A DNA stretch of 57,442 bases from Zygophlyctis sp. KS116 (Eukaryota > Chytridiomycota). Positions 1 to 12,800 of this stretch are shown here, one piece after another. How positions within the stretch are numbered: position 1 is the first letter of the stretch; each line of letters opens with the position of its first letter. A program made the translations under genes and the position numbers. The notes beneath the pieces are model-generated. The model ran no database searches. It had not been told where the DNA came from and saw nothing but the letters and a program-made list of their open reading frames with translations. The stretch lies in NCBI GenBank assembly GCA_054661495.1, contig BAAFSQ010000038.1, positions 1-57,442 of the forward strand, written 5' to 3'.

Positions 1-885
1 TCTTGTGGACCTGCCTCCAAAGTTGATAGTTGCGCTAATTGCAAGACTACTTCAACTTCAACCGGAACTTGTAACGGATCCCAAAGAACAACTGCCTATT
101 TCACATCCGCTGCGGTAAATGGACAAAGCTGCACAGCTAATACTATCAAGGTTGATGATTGTGCTAATTGTGAAACGACTTCAACAGCAACTGGTACCTG
201 TGACGGCTCGCTACGTACTACTCAATACTTGACGAAAACTGGATTTAATGGAAATTCCTGCGGTCCTGCCTCCAAAGTTGAAAACTGTGCTAATTGCAGA
301 ACTATTTCAAATTCAACTGGAACTTGTAACGGGTCCCAAAGAACAACTACATTTTTCACATCCGCTGCGGTGAATGGACAAAGCTGCACTGCTCCCACGA
401 TTACAGTAGATCCGTGTAGGCATTGTTCAACCACTTCTTCAACAACCGGTTCTTGTGACGGATTTTCCCGTACCACAGAATACTTGACTGCTCCTGCTTC
501 AAATGGTGGCAGTAGCTGTACAAATCCTACAATCTCAATGCAAATCTGTGGAAACTGTTTAATTACTTCTTCTACCACTGGTAAATGCGATGGTAAAAAT
601 ATTCAGACGTTCAACTTTATGCTACCCGCTACGAATGGTGGCACATGTTCTGTATCTTCTACTGTTACCATGACTTGTCGAGATTGTTCAACCATATCTT
701 CAGAGATCGGGTTATGTGAGCAGTCCATTGCTACGACCACGTTTTACGTAAAATCAGAAACTAACGGTGGATCTAAATGCACCTCAGAAACAACTGCAGT
801 CGGTCCATGTAATGATATTATCTCTTCAGAGAAAAAGAATATCGCTCCTAGATTTTTAGAATTCTTCCTTTTATTTTTACTTTAA
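1..885 (+). CDS. Cys-rich tandem-repeat surface protein, 3' part
   Basis: The frame is open from base 1, so the 5' end lies outside the window. The visible 294 residues are seven imperfect repeats of about 42 residues (period 126-129 bp). Each has the pattern CxxC, then a Ser/Thr-rich stretch, TGxC, RTTxY and NGxSC. The last repeats are more diverged. The chain ends in a Phe/Leu tail (FLEFFLLFLL) after a charged spacer, which looks like a GPI-anchor signal or a terminal membrane segment. I do not recognise a named family. The regular cysteines and high Ser/Thr content suggest an extracellular, disulfide-bonded, probably O-glycosylated wall or surface protein. The repeat and the hydrophobic tail are seen directly; the location is inferred. 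Confidence 0.75.
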   Translation, partial: SCGPASKVDSCANCKTTSTSTGTCNGSQRTTAYFTSAAVNGQSCTANTIKVDDCANCETTSTATGTCDGSLRTTQYLTKTGFNGNSCGPASKVENCANCRTISNSTGTCNGSQRTTTFFTSAAVNGQSCTAPTITVDPCRHCSTTSSTTGSCDGFSRTTEYLTAPASNGGSSCTNPTISMQICGNCLITSSTTGKCDGKNIQTFNFMLPATNGGTCSVSSTVTMTCRDCSTISSEIGLCEQSIATTTFYVKSETNGGSKCTSETTAVGPCNDIISSEKKNIAPRFLEFFLLFLL

Positions 886-985
886 ATATAATAGAACTAG
901 AAAAACTCCTTTTATTGTTTACGGACTTAAGTCACTGGGATTTACTCAAAAAAAATATTTTGCGGCACAGTGAGTTTTGACTTTG

Positions 986-2621
986 ATGTTCCCGTCATCT
1001 AAATTCTCAGAGATCCAATGCCCATATCAGCCGAATTGCTCCAGATCTTTTCAATGCATCTTCTCTCATGCGGTTGCAACCACTTCATCGACTGTGAAGA
1101 GAAAATATCAGGTTTCCCAAATCAAGTTAGTGCCAAAGTTGATCCCTGAAGTTAAGAAGCCCATTGTTACCCAAGTTAAACCCGCTGCATCAAAGCGTTT
1201 GACCCATAAGCATGTAATTACTTTGAATAAGAGGTTAGACTGGTAGTTCTCATATTGATATATCTCAGCCGCCATACTTGAAGCCAAATATCAATGCGAA
1301 AGTTCCTAGAGGAAATAGACAAAAATCACTGCTGAAATATTATGAGGAGTTCAAGCGAATTTATGCTCCTTTGCTCGTAGAACATCCCGATTTGGCACAT
1401 GTGCATGCTTACAAACAGGAAGAAACTATCCACTCACAAACAAGCCATCTCACGTATTCATCAAAATCAGTTTCTGTATTACAAAGACTGAGAAAAAGAC
1501 CGATAGCAGAGTCTTCTGATGATACAGGAATTGATGGTGAATGGACCCCATCGGCCAAAAAGGCAAAGATAGAAACCCCACCTGATATTTTAAGAAAACT
1601 ATGTATGCCACTTGTTCAGTTAGTACGATATAAATATCCATTATCTCCTGAAATGGAATCTATGATAATTTTGGAAGCAAAGAAAAATAATGAAAGTTTG
1701 GAATTTATAGACTCTGAAAATTCAGAAATTCCAATAGAATCCAAGACTGATCAAGATGAAAATGATTCTGATCTAGAAGAAACACTTGATTTAGAATCAA
1801 AGAATATATCATCCTCAAAATCTGCTAATCCGGAAGAGCAAGTATGTGATCGATGTTCAAAGGTATTTGTTGTCAAGCCCCATTTAGAAGAATACGAAAA
1901 ACAAGAATGTCATTATCATTTTGGTGTATTAAGATCTACAACTGTTGAAGGATCTAAAGTACGGGCATATACATGTTGCGAATCTTTGCATGGTACGAGT
2001 GGCTGTTCAATTGGTCCGCATGTATTCAAGGAGGATACATTTAAAAAGTTGAATGAAAGGGTTGGTTTTTATATATTAACAATTTAGATCCCATTTGTAG
2101 AATTAAAAGATTTGATATGTTCTTCATCTGCAGACCCACAATTGTTCCTTGCGATGGACTGTGAAATGTCATATACTACAGCAGGCATGGAATGCACTCG
2201 TGTCACTGTTGTAAATTGGAATGGCGATATATTACTAGATGAATTAGTTTTGCCTAGCTTTCCTGTTCTTGATCTTAATACTCGTTGGTCTGGTATTTCT
2301 GACTTATCAAAAGCCAAATATACATTATCTGATATCCAAAAGAAGATTGCATCATTTTGTTGTCCAGAGACAATCTTGGCAGGCCATGGATTAGAAAATG
2401 ACTTGAAAGTGCTTAGAATGATCCATACATTTGTTATCGATACGGCATACATATATCCCCATATTAAGGGATTTCCATTTAGAAATTCGTTAAGATCGCT
2501 AGTAACTAGATATTTGGGAAGATTTATTCAGACATCTGCATCTGGTCATGATTCCTATGAAGACACCCTCTCAGTTGTACAATTGGTGAAGGAACATATT
2601 GAGTCTAAAAATAAAGCCTAG
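986..2621 (+). CDS. Rex3/REXO1-type DEDDh 3'-5' RNA exonuclease
   Basis: Three exons (986-1213, 1269-2060, 2088-2621) join in frame to give 517 residues. The N-terminus has a CCCH-type zinc finger (CPYQPNCSRSFQCIFSH), as in REXO1/Rex3 proteins. A charged linker follows, then a small Cys/His cluster near CDRCSKVF. The C-terminal exonuclease domain shows MDCEM (first Asp/Glu pair), GHGLENDLKVL (second Asp) and HDSYEDTL (the catalytic His and last Asp of the DEDDh set). Rex enzymes trim the 3' ends of 5S rRNA, 5.8S rRNA, tRNA, snRNA and RNase MRP RNA in the nucleus. The 55-nt and 27-nt introns were placed by frame and by splice-site agreement with other genes here. The start is the ATG at 986, right after TTTTGACTTTG. 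Confidence 0.85.
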
Positions 2622-2645
2622 GGTGGTGTTTGTGACTTTTTGAAA

Positions 2646-3450
2646 ATGTTTTTTAAACGATTTCAGTCAATCATTCCTAATAAAATACCATTTAAGTCAG
2701 TGCTGAGATTTGACAATATATCTAGTAAGTGCATTGGTTGATTTAAATTTAGATCTATGGTGGAAATCAAAAACGATTGATAGTTGGATCCATTCATTCA
2801 ATTCTGGACAAAAGATTGGATTGATTTCACTCGATAAGAATATTTTTGGAGCAAATCAACGGAAAGATCTCATTGCAAAAGCTGTAAAGTATGAAGTCTC
2901 TTGGAAAGAGCAGGGAACGGAATCAACAAAGAATCTTGGGCAAGTCAGAGGATCTACTCGTAAGCCGTTTCCTCAGAAAGGTAGAGGAAAAGCAAGAGTT
3001 GGAACTCTTAGAGCTCCTCATTTTAGAGGAGGATATGCATCACATGGCCCAAGACCACATAACAAATCAACAGATATTCCTAAAAAAGTTTATGATGCTG
3101 GTCTAAGGTCTGCCATTTCCACAAAATATGCGCAAGATCAAATATTGATTGTGGACTCATTAGAACTAAGTCAAGGCTCAAAATCTGCATTAGAAGAAAA
3201 GTTGGAAAATCTATTACTCAAAGGAAGAAAGGTTTACTTTATATATGGAGATCAAGAGCCAAACGTAAAATTGATTAAAGCTTCAGACTTTTTCTCAAAA
3301 AAGAGGAGTATAACTCATGGAGAAGTAGAAAATCCTATTCTTGTATCCTGGGCTCAGCACATTTCAGTTTTGCCTATTTTGGATTATGAATTTTTAGTTT
3401 TAGACAAGACAGCAGTTGAAGTATTAGAAGAGATGTATTCTATAAAATAA
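2646..3450 (+). CDS. Mitochondrial large-subunit ribosomal protein uL4m
   Basis: Two exons (2646-2724, 2753-3450; 28-nt intron) give 258 residues. The conserved L4 core is plain: KPFPQKGRGKARVGT, then the loop with RAPHFRGG and SHGP that reaches into the exit-tunnel region of the ribosome. Length and sequence fit the bacterial/mitochondrial type rather than cytosolic L4. The N-terminus MFFKRFQSIIPNKIPFK is basic and lacks acidic residues, as expected of a mitochondrial presequence. The gene starts 24 bp after the exonuclease stop codon, and the ATG sits just behind GACTTTTTGAAA. Confidence 0.9.
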
Positions 3451-3472
3451 AAATTATAAAGTCTACCATTCA

Positions 3473-4292
3473 CTAGAGATTTGATAATTCCTTTGGAAGT
3501 ATACTCTTTGATAAGCTATCGATAAGTTCTGTTTCCTTGATGGTAATTGATTTGAATGATTCTAGTGTAATTTTGTCAGTATTTTCCATTGTAAATTCAG
3601 AAATCACTGGTTCTAAAGATAAAACTAAAGATTCCTTGAATATTTAATTAATAAATTTACAGATACGACTCCTAGAGTATTAACAAAAATTCCTTTTCCT
3701 TCTTCACACTTAAAGTACGATTTCCCTTGAAATGAGCCATTATTTTTCCCAGTGTTTGTATCCAACTCTATACCATAATACATGTCAGTTTTGCCCTTTA
3801 AGATTCCTATCCATCGAATAGTTCCAGTCCGAGAGTCCCTGAGCATCCTATCGAATTAAATTATACTTTTTACTTGATCCTGGATCCAACTTTAAGTTCA
3901 TCTTCCTTGCAAAAAAATGCAATGTCAGAAGCTGATAACTCACCATCAGCAGAGACATCCAATACCTGAAAAAGTACTAAATTGAGCCAATACAACTTAC
4001 ATTCTAGTTTATCGTTTGTATTTGAAACTTTCCACTGATGAAATACATTAAGAAACCTTTCAAATGTCAGTCCAGACGTATCACTTGTCTGAAATAAAAC
4101 TATTAGTACTCTTGAGAGCACATTTGGCAGAGGAGACTGAAGGGCAATGACTTCCTCGAACCTACGATACAAGTATTCCAACTCTGCAATAGTTACTACT
4201 ATTAGTCAAGCAGCCTCACATCCATACAAAAAACAAAACTCATATATCTGCTTCACCTCATAGGATTTAACGACACTCAAAGATGCGCCCAT
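3473..4292 (-). CDS. EF-hand (CIB/calcineurin-B-like) and CAP-Gly domain fusion protein
   Basis: Five exons give about 239 residues. The introns read as 4219-4196 (21 or 24 nt), 4000-3977, 3873-3848 and 3660-3635. The N-terminus MGASLS is a good N-myristoylation site, as in calcineurin-B-like proteins. Residues ~25-110 follow the CIB/CHP pattern (LYRRFEE, then LTFERFLNVF, then LFQVLDVSADGELSASDI). Only one EF-hand loop (DVSADGELSASD) looks able to bind calcium. A complete CAP-Gly domain follows directly (VGSRI, TGTIRWIG, YYGIELD, GKNNGSFQGKSYFKC, GKGIFV), after which comes a short acidic tail. EF-hand and CAP-Gly parts are read through inside one exon, so the fusion does not depend on an intron guess. 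CAP-Gly domains bind EEY/F tails of tubulin and EB proteins, so a membrane-tethered, calcium-sensitive microtubule adaptor is a reasonable inference. Confidence 0.75.
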
Positions 4293-4354
4293 AAAGATTT
4301 TAAGAAACCTTATTCCATTAATTGATGCGAAAAAATCAGCAAAGGCCCAGAAAC

Positions 4355-5849
<1,495 letters not shown>

Positions 5850-5980
5850 TCACTCCTAACTAGTGGCGTATGCAGTCCTACACTGCGGATAAAGGCTTGA
5901 ACTCAGATTGAACTCTTATAATTAATGCCCATAAGCAAATTTATTCTTAAATCTCAAAATGCAAATATTGTTTTTTTTTT

Positions 5981-6790
5981 CTAATCTAGCATAAATCTAA
6001 CTCTTTTATGAAATTTGTCTCTAATTTCCACATTGGATATTCTGTAAAGAATATTATCATACAGTTTATGATTATATCTACGGGCATAATCAAGTACTTG
6101 AATCATATTTTCAGATTGTTCTTCACATTTTGCAATGAGAATATTAAAAATAGTCTCTAAATTACTCTTTAAATTTTCTTGATTGTCTTTATAAAGAGAA
6201 TTATCAACTAGAGCATCAAAAGTGGCACTAAAAGTCTTGTAAGAAGGTGAGATTGAATTCAATAAAGTTTTTACAACCTGAATATGAACATTTTCTGATG
6301 CCATCTTTAATGATTCTTGAAGTGATTCATTCCATGATGTTTCTGTAGTCTTCCAATAGTTCTCATGATTAATATTCAAGATTCGTTGTATAATTTCCAA
6401 ATGTCCAGCCTGTGCAGAATACCGAAGTGCAAAATTCCATCCAGAAAATGGATCTATTCCAGCACTTTTATCTAGAGACAATAACTTTTCAATAATTTGA
6501 ATGTGTCCATTAACAGCAGCTTGTTTAAAGGCCTGATTTCTTTCAAAATTTGGAGTTACAACCTCTAATAGTTCATTAAATAGATTTAAATTCCCATCTT
6601 TTGCAGCTTGTATATATAATGAATGAAGAATTTTACTAATCTTTACATCTTGCTCTGTTTGACTTGATCTATCAACTTTTTCTGGTATGATTGCATTACC
6701 AACATTAATAGCATTGGCCATTGCATTCATTCCTGTGTGCGAATGTATATTCAAGATGAATAATAACAGTACAATTAGAAAGTTGTTCAT
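5981..6790 (-). CDS. Secreted ankyrin-repeat protein
   Basis: Single exon, 269 residues. The first ~19 residues (MNNFLIVLLLFILNIHSHT) form a classic signal peptide with no later membrane segment. The body has about four to five ankyrin-type helical repeats, visible as AAKDGNLNLFNELLE, AAVNGHIQIIEKLLS and SAQAGHLEIIQRILN, which diverge toward the C-terminus. Ankyrin repeats bind proteins and usually act inside cells, so export is unusual. In parasitic or endosymbiotic microbes, secreted ankyrin proteins often act in a host. That role here is inference. No retention signal or catalytic motif is visible. Confidence 0.8.
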   Translation of the reverse strand: MNNFLIVLLLFILNIHSHTGMNAMANAINVGNAIIPEKVDRSSQTEQDVKISKILHSLYIQAAKDGNLNLFNELLEVVTPNFERNQAFKQAAVNGHIQIIEKLLSLDKSAGIDPFSGWNFALRYSAQAGHLEIIQRILNINHENYWKTTETSWNESLQESLKMASENVHIQVVKTLLNSISPSYKTFSATFDALVDNSLYKDNQENLKSNLETIFNILIAKCEEQSENMIQVLDYARRYNHKLYDNILYRISNVEIRDKFHKRVRFMLD

Positions 6791-6918
6791 TTCTTAATCT
6801 TCTAATGTAGCCGATCGGGGTTAAACAGACAAATTCTTTCAGAAATTCTGCAAAATTTAGTAAAAAATTCTACAATTACTATGACTCAAAAATTGCAACA
6901 CTTATTCACCTCTTGAAT

Positions 6919-7570
6919 TTATTTCGATTTTGCCTTTTCCTCCTCTTCCTTTTGCTTCTTTCTCATTGCACGAACACCAACTAATTTAGCATCTGATTGA
7001 GCCATACGAAGAGTAGAATAAGCATGAACAACCGGTGTTTCCTTCAAGACTCTAGTGGTTTCACCTTGTTCTACAGCCTTTAAAGGTAATAATTCTCCTT
7101 TAGCTTGTTTAGCAGTAGCACATATTTTAGGATCTGAATCTCCTTTTTTAACCTTGTTCATCTTTTTTGGGAAAATAATCAATTTAGACTTGTATTCCTT
7201 TAATCTAGCAATATTAGCTTCTAGACCTTCAACTGATCTATTTTTTCTACGATGATCAATAGGAATTCCAATATTCAAAGCCTCCTTTTTACGAATTCCA
7301 GCAGCCTAAAATATAAATTATAAAGACTACCTTTATTTCTTCAATAGTAAAACCTCTTCCCATTCTGAGTTTGGTATTGTACTTTACTGTTGGACATCTC
7401 ACAGCAGGTCTTAATAGATCTACAGGACGAGGAGCACATTTAGCAGCCTTTGCTAATCTAGCAGTTCTTCTAGACTTCTTTTTTCCTGGCTGATTAAACC
7501 AAGTTTTGACATGGATCTTCCAGTCCTTTCTAAAATGTTGATTTGGTAAAACGTTGTTGTGCGAAACCAT
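6919..7570 (-). CDS. RPL13: Cytosolic ribosomal protein eL13
   Basis: Two exons (7570-7331, 7305-6919; 25-nt intron) give 208 residues, the usual size for eL13. The N-terminus [17 protein letters not shown] and the block [13 protein letters not shown]...RMGRGFT are diagnostic. The C-terminus is a Lys/Glu-rich helix. It is a structural protein of the 60S subunit. It is divergently arranged with uS9 (start codons 207 bp apart), so the two ribosomal proteins probably share a promoter region. Confidence 0.97.
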
Positions 7571-7598
7571 TTTTTTTCCTGTGGCTTGACCTTGTAGA

Positions 7599-7662
7599 GA
7601 AACCTACATTTGAAAAAGTTTAAAACCTAAGAAACCTACATTTGAAAAAGTTTAAAACCTAA
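7599..7662. repeat. Two perfect 32-bp tandem repeats in a ribosomal-protein promoter
   Basis: The 32-bp unit begins GAAACCTACATTTG and ends TTTAAAACCTAA, and occurs twice back to back (7599-7630, 7631-7662). Shorter decayed pieces containing AACCTA and AAAGTAGAAA continue to about 7710. The repeats lie between the divergent eL13 and uS9 start codons, so AACCTA may be a shared promoter element. Confidence 0.85.
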
Positions 7663-7777
7663 AAAGTAGAAAACCTTAGAAACCTAAAAAAGTAGAAACC
7701 CAAGTAAAAACATTAGAGAAAAGTTTAGAGTAGGTCAATAATAGGTCTGTAAGTGGCGTTGAAATTTAAGAAAAATA

Positions 7778-8229
<452 letters not shown>

Positions 8230-8324
8230 TTCACTAGATAAACTACTAATTTCTTTTTTTGAGTTTTTATTATAGTCTTTTTGGATTAATTGTCAGTTGA
8301 CAGAATAGGTACAGGCTAAGAAAA

Positions 8325-9463
8325 ATGTCTGGTCATTTAGTGGTGATTTGTGATGGTTACAAGTCATGTTACAAGTCTATATTGTCAAATTTAAAGGCGA
8401 AATCAATAGATTTAGTAATTGTTAAGAATTATAAATTTAAAAATACAACAGAAACTATTAAAAGTTTACAAGATTTGGTCTCAAGTTTGGAAAAATGGAA
8501 ATTTCAACATACTACTTGTACTCTGATTGATGGATTAAGACGTGCAATTTCAATCTTGTTGAATGATTTTGGAGAAATATTGATTCTAAATTCTTGTATT
8601 CCAATCTATGATACACAGCATGAATTTGATGGACTTCAAGTCAATAATGATTTGGGAGAAATTGCAAAGTTTTGTAAGACAAATGGGATTCAAGTGTCTT
8701 TAATTTCAACATTAAAAGGATATAATGTTTTGGAAAATTGGATAGATTCTGTAAATGGTGTTACAAATGATTATTCTCCTGCTGGATCAGGACTAGTTGT
8801 GAAATTAACGCTGTTTTTAAGGAAAATGATGGTTGAAATTCCACCCATAAATACTTCTAATTCTATGAATCTAAAGGATACAAAGGATACAAATGATAAT
8901 GCTAATCTTGCGTTTTTATCAAGTCAAATGCAGGCTTATAAACAGCATGTAGCTAAAAATCAGTTATTACTATCTTCTAATACAACTCTAGAGGATGAAG
9001 GTGGAAAAAATAATTATTTATGGTCTGGAGTTTTATCATGGCAGGGATTAGATCCAAATACAAATTTAACAAGGGAAATTTCATGTAATGTAATGGCAGT
9101 TCCTGTTCATAAAAGAGATTTGGCTGAATAGTAAGATTTTTTTAAAATTAAGAAAATAGTTTTTTAAGTCATTGGCCGTCAAAGTTGGTTATGGCATCAG
9201 TTCTTCCATTACAAACAGAATATTTACAATCATATGTAAAGTCTAATAACCTTCCACTAGTAAGGATTGTACCAATATCTACATTACAGAATTCTGATCA
9301 AGCTTCATTCTCTAATCTCTTGAATATTTTATCTTCACGTAAAGTTGCATCTATTGTGAGGTTTAGTGGTGATTCTGGACTATTAATGGTGGAAAATGCG
9401 GGGAAATTGATTGCATTTGTATGTGTAAAGGTTGGATTGAGTTTGGTTTGCAAAGGGTTTTAA
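8325..9463 (+). CDS. Mediator complex subunit 25-like protein
   Basis: Two exons (8325-9130, 9160-9463; 29-nt intron) give 369 residues. The first ~190 residues look like a divergent von Willebrand A fold (LVVICDGYKSC at the position of the first strand, IQVSLIS near its end). The second half resembles the PTOV/activator-interaction domain of MED25: LWSGVLSWQ, LTREISCNVMAVP, HWPSKLVMASVLP and LIAFVCV in the expected order. MED25 links transcriptional activators to Mediator in the nucleus. The metal-site residues typical of active vWA domains are not clear. The assignment rests on domain order and local resemblance, not on long identity. Confidence 0.6.
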
Positions 9464-9583
9464 AGAAAATAACCATGATACTGCTGCAACTGGAATTTTT
9501 AAAAGGATGACACTGCTACAACTGAAATTTTTTACTTTAGTCAAGGACACTCGAGGGTTAATAAAATTTTTTGACTTTTCGCG

Positions 9584-9826
9584 ATGTCATCGGGCTATGG
9601 ACTCACTGGTCGTCAGGGTAGATGTTTCCACTTTTGGCAAGACTATCTAAAATGTTATGCTGCATGTGATACTACAGATGAATGTTTTCTTCAGGCACAG
9701 GACTATACAGAATGTTTATATCATCGGAAAGAGGTAAATACTTTTTTTTTTAAAAATAAAAAGTTGGCAAGAGCTCAAAGGATTAGAGACGAATACTTGA
9801 AATCAGTTGAAAAAAGTCCTAATTAG
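9584..9826 (+). CDS. NADH dehydrogenase (complex I) NDUFS5-like CHCH subunit
   Basis: Two exons (9584-9735, 9766-9826; 30-nt intron) give 70 residues. The intron is a multiple of three with no stop codon, so the unspliced frame also reads through with a spurious TFFFKN insert. The protein shows GYGLTGRQGRCFHFW followed by a Cys pattern of the CHCH type and DYTECLYHRKE, all typical of the 15-kDa subunit NDUFS5. It sits on the intermembrane-space side of complex I and takes no part in electron transfer. Its presence implies the organism has complex I. TTTTGACTTTTCGCG lies directly upstream of the ATG. Confidence 0.8.
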   Translation: MSSGYGLTGRQGRCFHFWQDYLKCYAACDTTDECFLQAQDYTECLYHRKEVNTFFFKNKKLARAQRIRDEYLKSVEKSPN

Positions 9827-9841
9827 CCTTTTTTAAATGGT

Positions 9842-12800
9842 CTATATAATAAAATTCAATATTAAATACCCTGCCCAAAAATCATATTTCTTGGCTTTTG
9901 GTGTCTCTGCAGTAAATGAAATCGCTGGAGAATATAGATCAGGTCCATAGGCATGAATGTATTTAGAGTCCTGCCATTTACAAATTGAAAATTACCTTTA
10001 ACGCTAAAGATTGAAGTTTTTCTAATTGTGATGCAGTTGATGATTTTGTCTGAATTGAGTAATTAAACACGGTAGAATCAGTAGATCTGGGATACGGTTT
10101 TGAGATGACAGTTTTCTAAAATTAAGCTGAAAAATAGTACCTTTGCATTCAGCATTACAAAGTTGGGGACTCTAAAAGGAGTTGACCGGAAATTAGGATT
10201 ACGATCTTGTATTCGTTTGGGAGTTGATCTAATTCTTGACATAAATGCTTTTGTAGGGATAATATAGGCTAAACTCAGATTCTAAAGTTAATAAATTGAA
10301 GTTACAGGGCTTGCAAGCGATTCAAGAGATACGGATGCGTTTTCCGAATCAGTTACGGATTTAGAGGGTGTTTCTGAAAAAATCCAGGCTTCTTCGTCAG
10401 ATACAATTACTCCCTGCCCTTTGAGTAGAGAATAAACAAGGCTGGAATTAGGAAACTCCAGTAATTTAGTAGTAGAAGGAGTATTTTTAGAATATAGTGT
10501 GGAAATAAACTTTGCTATTTTTCCATTAAGTTTCTCGTTTGCCAAGTTCTGAATGTTATTTACTTGAATATGACATAGTCCTGGCGTATAAAATTTCCAC
10601 AGTCTTGTAGAAAATGTAGTTTCAACACTATAGAAAACTTGTGCATCTGAATATCTAGTGTTAAAAGAAAACTGTTACTCCTCAACTATTTTGATCAGGT
10701 TTCGGAATGAATCTTTATCAACTCCTTCAAGTAATATGATTCTTGAGACAGAATCAAATATATGATAGCCGCATAAAATGTTCTAATAAAATTTATAATT
10801 TTAAATTACCAAAGATGTACTCATTTGTTGTTTTTGAGATAATTTATAACCCGAAAGTAATTCATTAATCGATTTCTCATCAATACCTAGAGCTTCTGAG
10901 TTAATAGAATCAATAATCGTTCGTATTGATTCAAATAATCCAACGTTTTTGCAACTATTCAATAAGACTTTTTTTAAGTTTACTCTGCAAGAATTGCTAT
11001 ACGTGCAAACGAACCGATATTAGATGAAGAGACTAAATGGATTGATTTAGTAAGGATAGGATATGGAAGAAATATTGATAGATTGATCGAGGAAAAGTTC
11101 TCTAACCATTGGGCGGGTGGTAAGCTTTCATGATCTCCTAAGCATAAAACATGAAATATTACTTATTCTGGATTCAAAAGGGACTATTTGAGTAGTTGAT
11201 TCATACTGAAATTTTCCAGTAGCTAATTCTGATAAATCGAATTCAGCGATTCCATATGGGGCTCTCGCGTTGGTTTCTGAAGTTATTTTTCCATCAGATC
11301 CTATTTCTAGACATTAGAGACTACAAATACCCTTGGCCAAGCTAGATAAATCATCTGGAAGTCGAGGATCTCGGTCATGAATCTATTAAATAAGTCTTGC
11401 AAAACCGAAATACCTCAACCTTGAATTTCTTTCGCATTAAATCCTCACTAAGCTTTTCTTCATCTATAAGCCCCGGAAGAACTAAATGCTTTGTGTTGAA
11501 TCTTAGCACTGGTCCGTGAGAATCTCTACTAAATGATTCATGAACATGAGGGTCCCCAAAAAATCGAAATTTACAGAATCTTTTCATTAAAATCATATAA
11601 ACTTACACTCGCTGACATTTTTCATCCAGATAAGAAAACCCATTTGGGTTAGAAGGCATACCATCTGCAGTTTGAATCTTGATGCACATGGGATTAAGCC
11701 TATAATTAAACGTTGATTGTCGAAATACACCATAACTTGTTCAGGAGATAACAACTGCTGATCCAGTTTAATCGAAAATGAAAGATATTTAATTCCTTCA
11801 ATTTTAGTTGTAATACTATCATATTTAAGATTATTTAAGTCTTACTCTACTTTTATCTCTGTTTTACCCAAGAACAGATCCGCAAGATCCATTGTTACTT
11901 TTGCGACAGGAATGGTTACGAATTCTTTGCTTGTTTTTTTACCAGAACTTGATGGTTTAGCCATATTAATGGATTTATCTGGTAAGGGATTTTTTTGGCT
12001 TTTAGTAGGCGAATTTTCAAACTTGACGGTTCCTTTCTTCTCTAGACATAAGATGCTCTACAATTACTTCCTTGCGAATGATCCTTTGACTCTGTATCAT
12101 TTTCTCCGATATGAACTTTTTCTTCTGTTTTGTTCTGGTCATCCATCTGCTTATTACCATTCATTTCTTTCGAAGTAGATGTCAAATTAGAATGTAGAAG
12201 GTCCTTTGCAACAACTGTTCCGTGAGGAGCAAGAATATCTAATGGGTGATTCCCATGGTGAGGGCTAGGCGGAGTTTTTGGTCTGATGATCTTAAGTGCT
12301 GCAACTGACGATGCGGATCTTGATTTTGTCAAACTAGCAGCACCTGCATCCATCTCGATGTGTTTTTCAGGATGCTGATAGTGATGAGGATGGGGGGTGG
12401 CTGATCTACTAGACCCCGAACTTGGAGTTGATAAGGTTCTTGTGGGAGATATATCTGCCTCTGAAAGAACCGCCTCTGGAAGTGCGATAAATTGCTTGAC
12501 CGATATTCTACGTTTGTTTAATTTGCTAAGGCCGTTCTTCGCAAGGGAAAACTTTCGTTTCGCTAGTGCTTCTAAAGAAATTCTTCTTTCATTGGAAGAT
12601 GCCCATCCTCCTTTAAATGACTTAAAGTCTGATCCAAATGCTTGATATTTTGACTGAATACTCGATACGGTCGCATTTTCAGCTTTGACCACCTCAAAGA
12701 GAGTAAATGTGATTGGATTTTCGTAAATATCTGCAATGAAATTCTATTATAAATTATATAATTAACCTTACTGTATTTACTGTTATATCATGCATACTTT

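Noticed and set aside
4101-4121. A 21-nt GTACTAATAG...TTTCAG segment in the EF-hand gene that looks like an intron
   Set aside because: Keeping it as coding aligns the protein with CIB (VLIVLFQTSDTSGLTFERF), so it is exon.
12390-12645. Plus-strand ORF within the Ser/Pro/His-rich part of the CFAP92-like gene
   Set aside because: The minus frame joins to conserved exons on both sides; the plus frame has no start context or similarity.
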